DNA of 64,000 bases from Ignavibacteriales bacterium (GTDB taxonomy: Bacteria; Bacteroidota; Ignavibacteria; Ignavibacteriales; Ignavibacteriaceae), in assembly GCA_016707115.1 (NCBI GenBank), contig JADJIH010000021.1:1-64000 (forward strand). Reading direction: 5' to 3'. Position 1 is the first letter of the stretch; every line of letters begins with the position of its first letter. The translations under genes were made by a program, and so were the position numbers. A model generated the notes under the pieces. That model ran no database searches and was not told where the DNA came from. It was given only the letters and a program-made list of their open reading frames with translations. Below, in pieces: positions 26,641-37,077 of the stretch.

Positions 26641-28700
26641 ATGTTGAATAATTTGAAAATAGGCACAAAGCTGGCAGTGGGGTTTGGCGTTGCACTGTTT
26701 ACAATTCTAATTCTTAATGTAATAAGTTTGACAAATCTTGGTTCAATGGATGATAGCATAGAAGACATTGTTCATGATAAATTTCCTAAAACAGTTTGGG
26801 CTAATGAAATTATTGATGCAATAAATGATAATTCAAGAGCAATAAGAAACGTATTTCTGCTTAATGATCCGGACCAGATAGCGGAAGAGATGTCTAGATT
26901 AACCAAAGCAAAAGTATTGGTTGATGCCCGTCAGGATTCCTTGGATAGAACGGTTTTAAGTGAAGAGGGTAAAAAATTAGTAGGAAAGTTTAAAGATGTA
27001 AGAGCAAATGAATACTTTCCGTAAGAGAAAAAATGTTTAAGTATCTTAATAACGGCAACAGGGAAGCCGCTGTAGAGATGCTATTTGGTGATTTTAGAAC
27101 TGCTCAAAAAAATTACCTCGACGCATGCGAAGCAATTATAAACTATCAGGTAAAACTTGTTCAAGAAGCCGGGGTTGAAGCTGATGAAACTCATAGTTTT
27201 GTAACCACATTAACCTTAATTCTAAGTTTGCTTGCACTTTTATTTGTTGTGGGTGCTGCTTATTTTATAACAAAAAGCATTACAAAACCAGTTAATCTTG
27301 TTGTAGCAAGAATTAGTGAATTGGAATCATTAGGAATAACTAATCTTGAAAAAGGATTGACTGCATTAGAAAATGGCGATATTAAAGTTAAAGCAGAAAA
27401 CCCTACCAAACCTCTTAATTTAAGTAATAAAGATGAAATCGGTATTCTTGCATCTACAGTAGATAAAATGATCACTAAAGCTCAAGGAGGAATCGATGCG
27501 TATGAGGGTGTTAGAAACAAAATAGCTCAGTTAAGTTCTGTCACAAATGAATTGATTATTGATGGACAGGAAGGAAGACTTAGCAAACGCGGTGATGCAA
27601 AAATATTTGATGGTGCGTATAGAGAAATTGTAAAAGGATTTAACGGTGTTCTTGATGCAGTTATTCTTCCTATTCAGGATGGTGCGCGTGTTATGGATGA
27701 ATTTGCTACTGGTGATTTTACCGGGCGCATTACAGCCGATTATAAAGGTGATCATCAATTGATAAAGAATAGTATAAACAAAATGGGTGAATCTGTAAGT
27801 AACGTTCTTAATCAAGTAAAAGAAGCAGTAGCAGCCACAGCAAGTGCAGCAAACCAGATAAGCAGCAGCACAGAAGAAATGGCAGCGGGTGCACAGGAAC
27901 AGAGTTCACAGGCAACAGAAGTAGCCGGTGCAGTAGAGCAGATGACAAAAACAATATATGAAACCACAAAGAATACAGGCCAGGCCACCGAAGCAAGTAA
28001 GAATGCAGGTAAGTCAGCAAAAGAAGGCGGCCACGTAGTAGAAGAAACCATCCACGGAATGAACCGGATAGCAGAAGTAGTAAAACAAAGTGCAGAAACA
28101 GTTCAGGCACTTGGCAAGAGCAGTGATCAGATAGGTGAGATTGTACAGGTAATTGATGACATTGCAGATCAGACAAACTTGTTAGCATTAAACGCAGCAA
28201 TAGAAGCAGCACGGGCAGGAGAACAGGGAAGAGGATTTGCAGTAGTTGCAGATGAAGTAAGAAAACTTGCAGAGAGAACAACTAAGGCCACCAAAGAAAT
28301 AGCAACGATGATAAAGCAGATTCAAAAGGATACAAGCGGTGCGGTAGAATCAATGCAGCAGGGAACAGTAGAAGTAGAATCCGGGAAACTGTTAGCAGAA
28401 AAAGCAGGTACATCATTACGAGAGATCATACACGGAGCGGAACAGGTAGTAGATATAGTAAGCCAGGTAGCAGCCGCAAGTGAAGAACAATCAAGTGCAG
28501 CAGAGCAGATAAGCAAGAACATAGAATCTATAAGCAGCGTAACACAAGAAAGTGCAAGCGGCATACAACAGATCGCCCACGCTTCAGAAGATCTGAACAG
28601 ATTAACACTAAACTTGCAGGAATTGGTAGCAAGATTTAAGGTAGATGAAAGTGGAAGCAAACTTGCAGTACGACAGAATGGAAAGTTAGTGCACATTTAA
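26641..28700 (+). CDS. methyl-accepting chemotaxis protein MCP3, interrupted by one frameshift
   Basis: MLNNLKIGTKLAVGFGVALF opens a 4HB_MCP-type sensor. The frame stops at 27024 but resumes from about 27012 in the next frame as LSVREKMFKYLNNGN, which completes the third and fourth helices. One missing or extra base between 27009 and 27018 explains it. TM2 (residues about 190-210), HAMP (NKDEIGILASTVDKM), a further HAMP-like unit (FATGDFTGRITADYKGDHQ) and the MA domain follow, ending AVRQNGKLVHI. The second piece (27033-28700) keeps all signalling parts. The break could be a sequencing error or a real mutation. Confidence 0.85.
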
Positions 28701-28709
28701 TTATTAGTT

Positions 28710-28776
28710 AGTAAAGACGTGGCAAGCTGCGTCTTTACTTTATAGTTTTATACGGCAGCCTAGGGAGGCTGCCTTA
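28710..28776 (+). terminator. tandem hairpins after MCP3
   Basis: The first hairpin is a perfect 10-bp stem, AGTAAAGACG (28710-28719) with CGTCTTTACT (28730-28739). The second pairs GGCAGCC (28754-28760) with GGCTGCC (28767-28773) around six bases, followed by TTAT. The same pair of elements follows MCP4 and MCP6. Confidence 0.75.
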
Positions 28777-28808
28777 TATTTAACAAAAGCATGGAAGAAG
28801 AGAATACA

Positions 28809-31078
28809 ATGTTAAAGTATTGGCGTAATCTAAAAATCAGTAGAAAAAATTTTACTACCACTAATTATTATTTCAGTTTTAACAGGAGTCTTATGTTTTT
28901 GGTTTTTCTATGATATGTATAAAGAATCAGAGGTAAATGCCCTTGTATCAAAAGCACGGGCTTTAATTATTGAAGCTGAAGCTGTTAGAGAGTATACTGC
29001 AAAGCAGCAATCAGTTGGAGTCTTTAAAAATGATTTAACTAAAACTTGAAGAGGTACTTTATACAGTCCCTATATTTTCCGCAATGACAGTTGTTAAAGA
29101 TAAATCAAAAGAACTGGAAATGGATTTTAAGGTCCCAAAATTTCAACCAAGAAATCCTGATAACGAACCAGATGCATATGAAACAGAAGTATTAAAGAAA
29201 TTAGAATCAAGTAATGAAAAAGAGTATTGGGAAATAGATGAAGCAACAAATGCGGTTAGATTTTTTAGGCCAATTAAGTTAACAAAAGAGTGTTTAAGAT
29301 GTCATGGTGATCCGCAAAAATCATCAGAATATTGGGGACGTGATGATGGTAAGGATATTACCGGAGCGAAGATGGAAAATTGGGAAGTCGGCGAAGTTCA
29401 CGGAGCTTTTGAATTACTGATGTCTATGGAACCTGTTAATGCTTCTGTTGCAAACAAATCTTTAATAATTGCATTGATATCCGCACTCAGTGTCGGTGGG
29501 ATAATGCTAATCGGATTTTTTATTTCAAAAAATATAAGTGATCCAATTGAAGCCCTGCACAGGGCAGCACTAAGAGTAGCTAAAGGTGAGCTTAGAGTTA
29601 ATGTTGATATTCAAAGATCAGATGAGATTGGTGAACTTGCTGATTCATTCAATGCAATGTCTGATAAGATAACACAGCAGATGGAAGATCTTGATGGCTT
29701 GCCATCGCCGCTTATGATGATTGATCCTGATTTTAATATTACTTATTTCAATAAAGCTGCTGCTGAAGTTGCAGGAAAAGATCAAAAATCTGTAATCGGC
29801 CAAAAGTGTTATGATCAATTTAAAACAGATCATTGCCGTACAGCTAATTGTGCAACACATAAAGCGATGCTAACAAAAACTGCTCAAATAGCAGAAACAA
29901 TTGCAAGACCAACTGGTATAGATATTCCGATTGCTTATGCAGCTAAAGCCAATCTGGATAAAAATGGAAATGTTGTTGGAGCACTAGAGTTTGTAACAGA
30001 TTTATCGAAAGCAAAAGCTCAGGAAAATTATCTCAATCATAATGCACAAAAGATGCTTATTGAAATGGAAAAATTTGCACTGGGTGATTTATCGATAGGT
30101 TTAAAAGTTGAAAACAAAGAAGATCTTATCGGAAAACTTTTTACAGGATTTAACCAGGTTGTAGATAACATAAGAAATATAATTGTTAAAGTTACTGAAG
30201 CCGTTCAAGCCACAGCAAGTGCAGCAAACCAGATAAGTTCAAGCACAGAAGAAATGGCCGCAGGTGCACAGGAACAGTCTTCACAAGCAACAGAAGTTGC
30301 AGGTGCAGTTGAACAGATGACTAAAACAATTTATGAAACAACCAAGAACACTGTTCAAGCTACTGAAGCAAGTAAAAATGCCGGCGTAATAGCTAAAGAA
30401 GGCGGCCATGTTGTAGAAGAAACTATAATTGGAATGAACCGTATTGCTGAAGTAGTCAGAAAGAGTGCAGATACAGTTCAGGAATTAGGCAAGAGCAGTG
30501 ATCAGATTGGTGAGATAGTACAAGTGATAGATGATATCGCAGATCAGACAAATCTTCTTGCGTTAAACGCAGCAATAGAAGCAGCGCGAGCAGGTGAACA
30601 GGGAAGAGGATTTGCAGTTGTGGCAGATGAAGTAAGAAAACTTGCTGAACGCACATCTAAAGCGACAAAAGAAATTGCAGCAATGATAAAGCAAATTCAA
30701 AAGGATACCGGTGATGCTGTTGATTCAATGCAAGAAGGAACAAAGCAGGTTGAAGATGGAAAACTGCTTGCAGAAAAAGCCGGGGCATCTCTTGAAGAAA
30801 TTATTATTGGTGCTGAACGTGTTGTAGATATTGTAACTCAGGTAGCGGCAGCAAGTGAAGAACAATCAAGTGCAGCCGAGCAGATAAGTAAGAATATTGA
30901 ATCGATAAGCAGTGTAACACAAGAAAGTGCAAGCGGCATTCAGCAAATCGCTCACGCATCTGAGGATTTGAATAGATTAACATTAAATCTGCAGGAACTT
31001 ATTGCACAATTTAAACTTGATAATTCAACAAGCGGAAATCTTGCGGTACGACAAAATGGAAAACTAGTTCACATTTAG
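28809..31078 (+). CDS. heme-binding methyl-accepting chemotaxis protein with Tll0287-like domain and PAS domain (MCP4), two frameshifts
   Basis: The ATG at 28809 follows GGAAGAAGAG and reads MLKYWRNLKISRK. One shift in an A6 run (28844-28851) gives LLPLIIISVLTGVLCFWFFY (TM1) and a second near 29041 restores the long open frame from 29084. The periplasmic part resembles the DUF3365/Tll0287-like family and holds CLRCHGDP, a covalent c-type heme site (Cys at 29291). TM2, HAMP, a PAS domain with a Cys cluster (CYDQFKTDHCRTANCATH), a HAMP-like unit and the MA domain follow; the tail is AVRQNGKLVHI. A redox, oxygen or NO sensor is likely by analogy. Confidence 0.85.
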
Positions 31079-31088
31079 TTCTAAATAA

Positions 31089-31156
31089 GTAAAGACGGGC
31101 TTGCTCTGTCTTTAGGATTATTCAATTTGGGTGGCCGTAGGGTAATGGCTGCCCAT
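31089..31156 (+). terminator. tandem hairpins after MCP4
   Basis: TAAAGAC (31090-31096) pairs with GTCTTTA (31108-31114). Then GGGTGGCC (31129-31136) pairs with GGCTGCCC (31147-31154) using two G-U pairs. Same order as after MCP3. Confidence 0.6.
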
Positions 31157-31307
31157 ATTATTTATAAATAATATGTTATGAAAAGGTAATATATCACGTT
31201 AATGAAATTATTTAATTAAGCTATTTGTATAACAACAGAATTTGAGTTGATCGCAAAAAAAATCAAAAATTATTCTGGTTGTATCAAATATCGGGAGGTA
31301 TACTAAA

Positions 31308-33227
31308 ATGAAAATGTACAATAATCTTAAAATCAGAACAAAGTATTTTATTCCTGTGATGATAATTTCATTCGGATTTATGCTTGTGGTTCTTTACGGA
31401 ATCAAATCGCTTAACTCCACTTCAGAATCGATGATTAATTTTATTGATGGCGATCAATCACTTCTTCTGGCATTAACAAATATGTACGCTCAAGGTTTGC
31501 AATCTGAGCAGGCAACCAGGAATGTGCTGCTAAATCCAACGGACAAAAAAGCAAAAGAAAATTACAAACAAGCGCATGTAGATTTCTTAATTCAAATTGA
31601 AATCGCTAAAAAATCTGTTAAAGATAAAACCGAAGAACTAAATGATATCGATAAAATTTTAAGTATCTGGGAAGAAATAGATGTACTAAAAAAAGGAGTA
31701 CAGGATCTTGCAGTAGCTGGTGATCAAGAAGGCGGTAAAGAACTACTGAACACAAAAGAAACAAAAATCTGGAGAGAATTAAAAGGTGTACTGCTTCCTT
31801 TTATCGATAAAATTCAAAATGACGTGATCCTTGAAAAAGCAAGAGTGCAGGAAGCAAACCAGGATTCATTTAACAGGATGATATTGTATTCAGCAATAAT
31901 AATGATAGTTAGTTTTATCATATTATTCTTTGCTGTTAATGCATTTATTAAACCAATTAAAAATTTGCAGATTGCAGCAAACAAGGTTGCGGGCGGTGAT
32001 GTAAATGTTTCACTGGAAATAAGTTCTAAAGATGAACTTGGCAGTTTATCAAATTCATTTAATGTTATGGTGGGAAATATTCGAAGCTCTATTGAAGCTG
32101 CCGAACAAAAAGGACATTTAGCAGAAGAAGCGGCACATGAAGCGGAAAATGAAAAAACACTTTCTAAGAATAAAGAAGTTTACCTAAAAGAATGCGTACA
32201 ACAGATGCTGGTTGAGATGGATAAATTTTCTGATGGTGATCTTTCTGTCCGGCTAAGTTGTGATGGTAAGGATAAATTGATTTCAGATTTGTTTACAGGA
32301 TTTAATAACGCTGTAAATCATATTAACGATACCATTTCAAAAGTTTCCGAAGCCGTTCAGGCAACCGCCAGTGCTGCTAATCAGATATCTTCCAGTGCAG
32401 AACAAATGGCCGCAGGTGCACAGGAGCAAAGTGCTCAAACTTCGGAGGTTGCATCTGCTGTTGAAGAGATGACAAAAACAATCGTTGAAACAACTAAGAA
32501 TACTGAAACAGCATCTAATGCTTCTAAATTTGCTGGTAAAGTTGCAAAAGATGGTGGAGTTGTTGTAGAACAAACAATTGCCGGAATGAACACAATCGCT
32601 GATGTTGTTAGGAAAAGTGCTGAGACAGTTAAAGAACTTGGTCAGAGTAGCGATCAAATTGGTGAGATTGCTCAAGTGATTGACGATATAGCTGACCAAA
32701 CGAATCTTCTTGCACTAAATGCAGCAATAGAAGCAGCCCGTGCAGGCGAACAGGGAAGAGGCTTTGCTGTAGTAGCTGATGAAGTAAGAAAACTTGCTGA
32801 GAGAACTACAAAAGCAACAAAAGAAATTGCTGAGATGATTAAGAAAATTCAAAAAGATACAAGTGGTGCCGTTGCATCTATGAATCGGGGTGAAGAAGAA
32901 GTTGAAAAGGGTAAACAATCTGCTCTAAAAGCAGGTGATTCACTTAAAGAAATTATTAAAGGTGCAGAATCTGTTGTGGATTTAGTAAACCAGGTTGCTG
33001 CTGCAAGTGAGGAACAATCTTCAACCGCAGAAGAGATAAGTAAAAATATTGAATCAATTAATAATGTTACAAATGAAAGTGCCGGCGGTATTCAGCAGAT
33101 TGCGCATGCTTCAGAAGACTTGAATCGGCTGACTTTAAATCTGCAAGATTTAATTTCAAATTTTAAAATTGATAGTAAGGATAGCAATTTTGTAGCGAGT
33201 AAGAATAGAAAGTTAGTACACGTATAG
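31308..33227 (+). CDS. methyl-accepting chemotaxis protein with four-helix-bundle sensor (MCP5)
   Basis: 639 residues. TM1 is at about 12-32, a helical periplasmic domain runs to about 190, TM2 follows (MILYSAIIMIVSFIILFF), then HAMP (VAGGDVNVSLEISSKDELG), a coiled stretch, a HAMP-like unit (FSDGDLSVRLSCDGKDKL) and the MA domain. The signalling region is more diverged from MCP1-MCP4 (SAEQMAAGAQEQSAQTSEVA). The tail is ASKNRKLVHV, a variant of the shared C-terminal motif. GGGAGG at 31293-31298 precedes the ATG by nine bases. No sigma-28-type site was seen directly upstream, so it may depend on read-through. Confidence 0.92.
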   Translation: MKMYNNLKIRTKYFIPVMIISFGFMLVVLYGIKSLNSTSESMINFIDGDQSLLLALTNMYAQGLQSEQATRNVLLNPTDKKAKENYKQAHVDFLIQIEIAKKSVKDKTEELNDIDKILSIWEEIDVLKKGVQDLAVAGDQEGGKELLNTKETKIWRELKGVLLPFIDKIQNDVILEKARVQEANQDSFNRMILYSAIIMIVSFIILFFAVNAFIKPIKNLQIAANKVAGGDVNVSLEISSKDELGSLSNSFNVMVGNIRSSIEAAEQKGHLAEEAAHEAENEKTLSKNKEVYLKECVQQMLVEMDKFSDGDLSVRLSCDGKDKLISDLFTGFNNAVNHINDTISKVSEAVQATASAANQISSSAEQMAAGAQEQSAQTSEVASAVEEMTKTIVETTKNTETASNASKFAGKVAKDGGVVVEQTIAGMNTIADVVRKSAETVKELGQSSDQIGEIAQVIDDIADQTNLLALNAAIEAARAGEQGRGFAVVADEVRKLAERTTKATKEIAEMIKKIQKDTSGAVASMNRGEEEVEKGKQSALKAGDSLKEIIKGAESVVDLVNQVAAASEEQSSTAEEISKNIESINNVTNESAGGIQQIAHASEDLNRLTLNLQDLISNFKIDSKDSNFVASKNRKLVHV

Positions 33228-33286
33228 CAATAAAAGAATTGAAACGAGGCAATCTCCGCTTTTCTTTATATTGATTTTGAAATTAA

Positions 33287-33304
33287 GGCAGCCAGGGTGG
33301 TTGT
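33287..33304 (+). terminator. degenerate GGCAGCC hairpin after MCP5
   Basis: GGCAGCC (33287-33293) faces GGTTGT (33299-33304), which leaves a weak five-pair stem with one G-U. It is probably a decayed copy of the hairpin found after the other receptors. Reduced termination here would let transcription reach MCP6. Confidence 0.4.
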
Positions 33305-33386
33305 ATTAACTATAACATTTAGAGTTTTGTTTGATTGGAGGATTTAAATAACATTTAATAATTAATAAGTTCAGTTAGAGATAAAA

Positions 33387-35477
33387 ATGAATTGGTTTAA
33401 TAATTTAAAACTCAATTATAAATTTGGAGTAGTGCTTTTACTTTTCGGTTTGGGTCTAGTAATCTTTGCTGTCAATTCATACAAAACAATCCAGCAGGTA
33501 CAGATAAACGGGGATCTGTATAAAGAAATTATTAAAGGTAAAGATTTGATTGCAGATATTCTTCCACCGCCTGATTATATAGTTGAAACCCATCTTATAT
33601 GCTTCCAATTAATAAATGAACAAAATCAATCAGTGCGTAATGAACTAATTTCAAAATCAAAATTGCTGCGTGAAGAATTTGAAACCAGACACAAGTATTG
33701 GCGATCTGAATTAAGCGAAAGCCCCATGAAACAGGATATGATTTCTAACTCTTATAAACCTGCAGTCGAATATTTTGAATTGCGGGATTCAAAATTTTTT
33801 CCACTTATTCAGAACAATCAAAACGAAGAAGCAAAAACTCTTTTGTTAACTTTAATGAAGGAAAAATATGATACGCATCGAAAGTATATAGATCAGGTAG
33901 TAAAATATGCAAATGAATACAATGCAAATACTGAGATTTCGGCAACAGAAATAATCTCATCTAAAACTCTTTACTTAGTTTTAACAGCTGCGGGTATTCT
34001 AGTAATAATATCTGTCATAGTTACTTTCATTACAAGAAAAATCAGCAAGCACGTTGATGGACTAGCCTTGGCGGCAGAAAAAATTGCAAGTGGTGATGTT
34101 AATGTATATGTAAAAGCAGATACGAATGATGAAATTGGTCACCTTGAACGGTCATTTTCAAAAATGATTGAAAACATTAAAGAGTCATCTTCTATAGCCG
34201 AAAAAATTGCACAAGGAAATCTTGATTTAAATATCAAACCAAAATCTGATAAAGACATTTTATCAATCAGTCTTAATAAAGTTGCAGAAAATATAAATCG
34301 TCTGGTAAGTGATGTTAACTCTTTATCGAAATCAGCAATTGAAGGAAAGTTAAGTGAACGTGCAAATAAAAATGCACACCATGGTGAGTATCGGCATGTG
34401 GTTGAGGGTTTTAATAAAACATTAGATGCAATTTATTCTCCATTCAGAGAGACTATTAAAATATTACAGCAGCTTGCATCAAGAGATTTAACGGCAAGAA
34501 TGAATTCAGATTGTCATGGGGACTATCAAACTATTAAAGAAAATATTAATGCCGTGGCTTCTGCTCTTGATGAAGCAATCAGTCAAGTTTCTGAAGCTGT
34601 TCGGGCCACAGCAAGTGCGGCAAATCAGATTTCTTCAAGCACTGAGGAAATGGCTGCCGGGGCTCATGAACAAGCCTCTCAGGCAAGCGAAGTTTCCGGA
34701 GCTGTTGAGGAGATGACAAAAACAATTTATGAAACCACTAAAAATACAACTGCAGCTTCTGAGGCTAGCAGATTTGCTGGTGAATCTGCAAGAGTCGGTG
34801 GTAAAGTAGTTGCTAAGACAATAGAAGGTATGGATAGAATTGCTGAAGTGGTTAAGCAGAGCGCTGATACTGTAATGGAGTTGGGCAGGAGCAGCGACCA
34901 GATCGGTGAAATTGTACAAGTTATTAATGATATAGCAGACCAGACAAATCTACTTGCATTAAATGCAGCAATAGAAGCAGCCCGAGCAGGCGAACAAGGA
35001 AGAGGATTTGCAGTAGTAGCAGACGAGGTAAGAAAACTTGCAGAGCGTACAACAAAAGCAACCAAAGAAATTGCTTCGATGATAAAACAGATTCAGAAGG
35101 ATACAAGTGGTGCAGTAGAATCAATGCAGCGGGGTACTGCTGAAGTTGAAAAAGGTAAATCACTTGCTCACAAAGCAGGGGATTCATTAAAAGAAATAAT
35201 CACAGGTGCTGATAAAGTTTCAGATATAATTAGTCAGGTTGCAACCGCAAGCGAGGAACAATCGGGTGCAGCTGAGCATATAAGTAAAAATATAGAAGCA
35301 ATCAGCAGTGTAACAGCACAGAGTGCAAGCGGGATACAGCAAATAGCTCACGCATCAGAAGACTTGAACAGATTAACATTAAACTTGCAGGAATTGATTG
35401 CTCAGTTTAAAGTTGATGAAACTTCTGGAAAAGGTAACTTAGCTGTAAGACAAAATGGAAAATTAGTTCACGCTTAA
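33387..35477 (+). CDS. methyl-accepting chemotaxis protein with helical sensor carrying an LPPPDYIVE motif (MCP6)
   Basis: 696 residues beginning MNWFNNLKLNYKFG. The periplasmic part (about 30-190) is helical with the signature ILPPPDYIVETHL; I have a sense of similar segments in other receptors and kinases but cannot name the family. TM2 (LVLTAAGILVIISVIVTFI), HAMP (IASGDVNVYVKADTNDEIG), a HAMP-like pair (IAQGNLDLNIKPKSDKDIL and LASRDLTARMNSDCHGDYQ) and the MA domain follow. The tail is AVRQNGKLVHA. The HAMP-like pair resembles MCP7 (NLDIEINPKSEKDVL), so these two receptors are close relatives in their cytoplasmic part. Confidence 0.92.
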   Translation: MNWFNNLKLNYKFGVVLLLFGLGLVIFAVNSYKTIQQVQINGDLYKEIIKGKDLIADILPPPDYIVETHLICFQLINEQNQSVRNELISKSKLLREEFETRHKYWRSELSESPMKQDMISNSYKPAVEYFELRDSKFFPLIQNNQNEEAKTLLLTLMKEKYDTHRKYIDQVVKYANEYNANTEISATEIISSKTLYLVLTAAGILVIISVIVTFITRKISKHVDGLALAAEKIASGDVNVYVKADTNDEIGHLERSFSKMIENIKESSSIAEKIAQGNLDLNIKPKSDKDILSISLNKVAENINRLVSDVNSLSKSAIEGKLSERANKNAHHGEYRHVVEGFNKTLDAIYSPFRETIKILQQLASRDLTARMNSDCHGDYQTIKENINAVASALDEAISQVSEAVRATASAANQISSSTEEMAAGAHEQASQASEVSGAVEEMTKTIYETTKNTTAASEASRFAGESARVGGKVVAKTIEGMDRIAEVVKQSADTVMELGRSSDQIGEIVQVINDIADQTNLLALNAAIEAARAGEQGRGFAVVADEVRKLAERTTKATKEIASMIKQIQKDTSGAVESMQRGTAEVEKGKSLAHKAGDSLKEIITGADKVSDIISQVATASEEQSGAAEHISKNIEAISSVTAQSASGIQQIAHASEDLNRLTLNLQELIAQFKVDETSGKGNLAVRQNGKLVHA

Positions 35478-35480
35478 TTT

Positions 35481-35548
35481 GTAAAGAGAGAAGTATACTA
35501 AGTCTTTACTATTTATTTTAGAAGGCAGCAATAGGGGAACGCTGCCTG
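35481..35548 (+). terminator. tandem hairpins after MCP6
   Basis: GTAAAGA (35481-35487) pairs with TCTTTAC (35503-35509). AGGCAGC (35523-35529) pairs with GCTGCCT (35541-35547). The loop AATAGGGGAAC resembles those after MCP1 and MCP2. Confidence 0.7.
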
Positions 35549-35565
35549 CTAATTAAAATTTTTCA

Positions 35566-35610
35566 CACACATAAAAGAGAATGCTCAGCCAATCCTTTTT
35601 AATTATAAAC
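35566..35610 (+). repeat. non-coding repeat, copy 1 (CACACATAAAAG element)
   Basis: CACACATAAAAG at 35566-35577 followed by a TGCT-CAGCC-CCTTTTT arrangement recurs at 39271-39315 after MCP7. Both lie downstream of a receptor gene. The 371-base gap around it also holds a sigma-28-type promoter; the rest shows no gene. Confidence 0.5.
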
Positions 35611-35721
35611 TTGATTCGATTTATACATCATCTAAATAATAAAAAAAGTTCTTTCTTCCACTTTTTAGTCAAAATAGAGCAAATGGCTCGTTAAATCAAA
35701 AGATTTTTTCCTTACTCCCCC

Positions 35722-35748
35722 TTAAGAAATTTTATTTTATATCGATTA
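35722..35748 (+). promoter_or_regulatory. sigma-28-type promoter of the porin-MCP7 operon
   Basis: TTAA at 35722-35725, a 15-base spacer and ATCGATTA at 35741-35748. It closely resembles the promoter at 56952-56978, which also precedes an outer-membrane protein and receptor pair; the shared spacer starts GAAATTT. It lies 101 bases before the porin ATG. Confidence 0.6.
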
Positions 35749-35848
35749 TGTGTTGAGGGGCAAGTATTTATAAGTAATTATTAATGCTCTTAAATCCCAC
35801 TCAGATCCGAAAAATAGAGCAATTTAAAATTTTCTAAGAAAGGTTTTT

Positions 35849-37063
35849 ATGAAAAAGTTTTTTGTATTGTGGGTATTGTCTGCAATTATTGGATTTGCTC
35901 AAAATACGACTGAGAACACACCTGAAATAAAAATATCAGGTTTTGTAAAAAGCGATTTCTTTTTTGATTCCAGACAAGTTGCAACATTCAGAGAAGGTCA
36001 TTTTTTACTTTATCCATTGAATGAATTACTGGATGTAAACGGTGAAGATATAAATGCAAAAGCAAGTTTTAATGCACTCTCAATTCAGTCGCGAGTAACA
36101 GCAAAGTTATTCGGTCCAGAAGTACTTGGTGCAAAATCTGGTGGTTTGATTGAAGGTGAGTTTTTTGGAACCTCGGATGCTGATGTAAATGGATTTAGAT
36201 TAAGACATGCTTATGTTACTCTTAACTGGGAAAACACGGGATTGTTATTTGGACAAACTTGGCATCCTATGTTTGTTACAGATGTTTTTCCGCAAGTAGT
36301 TTCATTTAACACAGGTTCTCCATTTCAGCCTTTTTCAAGAAATCCACAGATAAGATTAACACAGTCATTTGATAAATTTAATCTGATAGCTGCCTTATTA
36401 ACACAAAGAGATGTTACAAGTAATGGACCAGCAGGATTCAGTTCATCTTACTTAAGAAATAATTTAATTCCATCTGCTCACCTTCAATTACAATACAAAT
36501 CAGAAAGTTTTGTTACCGGTGCAGGAGTTGATTATAAAAGTTTAACACCAAGAATATCAACAACAAAAAATTATAAAACGAACGAAACGGTTTCTGGTCT
36601 TTCTGGGCTGTTATATGCAAAATATGTATTCTCTGGTTTTACTTGGATGGTTGAGGGAGTTTATGGACAAAACTTAACAGATCTATTAATGCTAGGTGGA
36701 TATGCAGTTAGCGCAGTAGATACAGCAACGGGATATGAAGAATATACTCCGCTAAATGTTTATTCTGTCTGGACTGATTTATCCTACGGTAAAGATATAC
36801 AACCAGGTATATTTATTGGATACACGCGAAATCTTGGTGCTGATAACAAAATAGTCGGTAGTTATAGTACGCGAGTAAGCAATATTGATAAAATATTTAG
36901 AATAACTCCGAGAGTAATATTTAATTTCAGTAAAGTAAGGTTTGCTGTTGAAACTGAGTTCACTTCAACATCATACGGCAAAACAGACGAATTTGGTAAA
37001 GTGAACGATACTAAAGATGTATTAAATATTAGGGGATTAATGGCTGTCTATTATTTCTTTTAA
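35849..37063 (+). CDS. outer-membrane porin-like beta-barrel protein
   Basis: 404 residues. A signal peptide (MKKFFVLWVLSAIIGFAQ) is followed by KISGFVKSDFFFDSRQ, typical of the first barrel strand of DcaP/OprP-like porins. Repeated amphipathic strands end in aromatic residues, and the C-terminus VYYFF carries the terminal aromatic needed for outer-membrane insertion. GLRLRHAY-like and FGQTWHPMF segments fit an inward eyelet loop region. AGAAAGG precedes the ATG. The receptor MCP7 starts 15 bases after the stop, so porin and receptor are co-transcribed; the porin could admit the ligand the receptor senses. Confidence 0.8.
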   Translation: MKKFFVLWVLSAIIGFAQNTTENTPEIKISGFVKSDFFFDSRQVATFREGHFLLYPLNELLDVNGEDINAKASFNALSIQSRVTAKLFGPEVLGAKSGGLIEGEFFGTSDADVNGFRLRHAYVTLNWENTGLLFGQTWHPMFVTDVFPQVVSFNTGSPFQPFSRNPQIRLTQSFDKFNLIAALLTQRDVTSNGPAGFSSSYLRNNLIPSAHLQLQYKSESFVTGAGVDYKSLTPRISTTKNYKTNETVSGLSGLLYAKYVFSGFTWMVEGVYGQNLTDLLMLGGYAVSAVDTATGYEEYTPLNVYSVWTDLSYGKDIQPGIFIGYTRNLGADNKIVGSYSTRVSNIDKIFRITPRVIFNFSKVRFAVETEFTSTSYGKTDEFGKVNDTKDVLNIRGLMAVYYFF

Positions 37064-37077
37064 TATAAAGGTGATTT

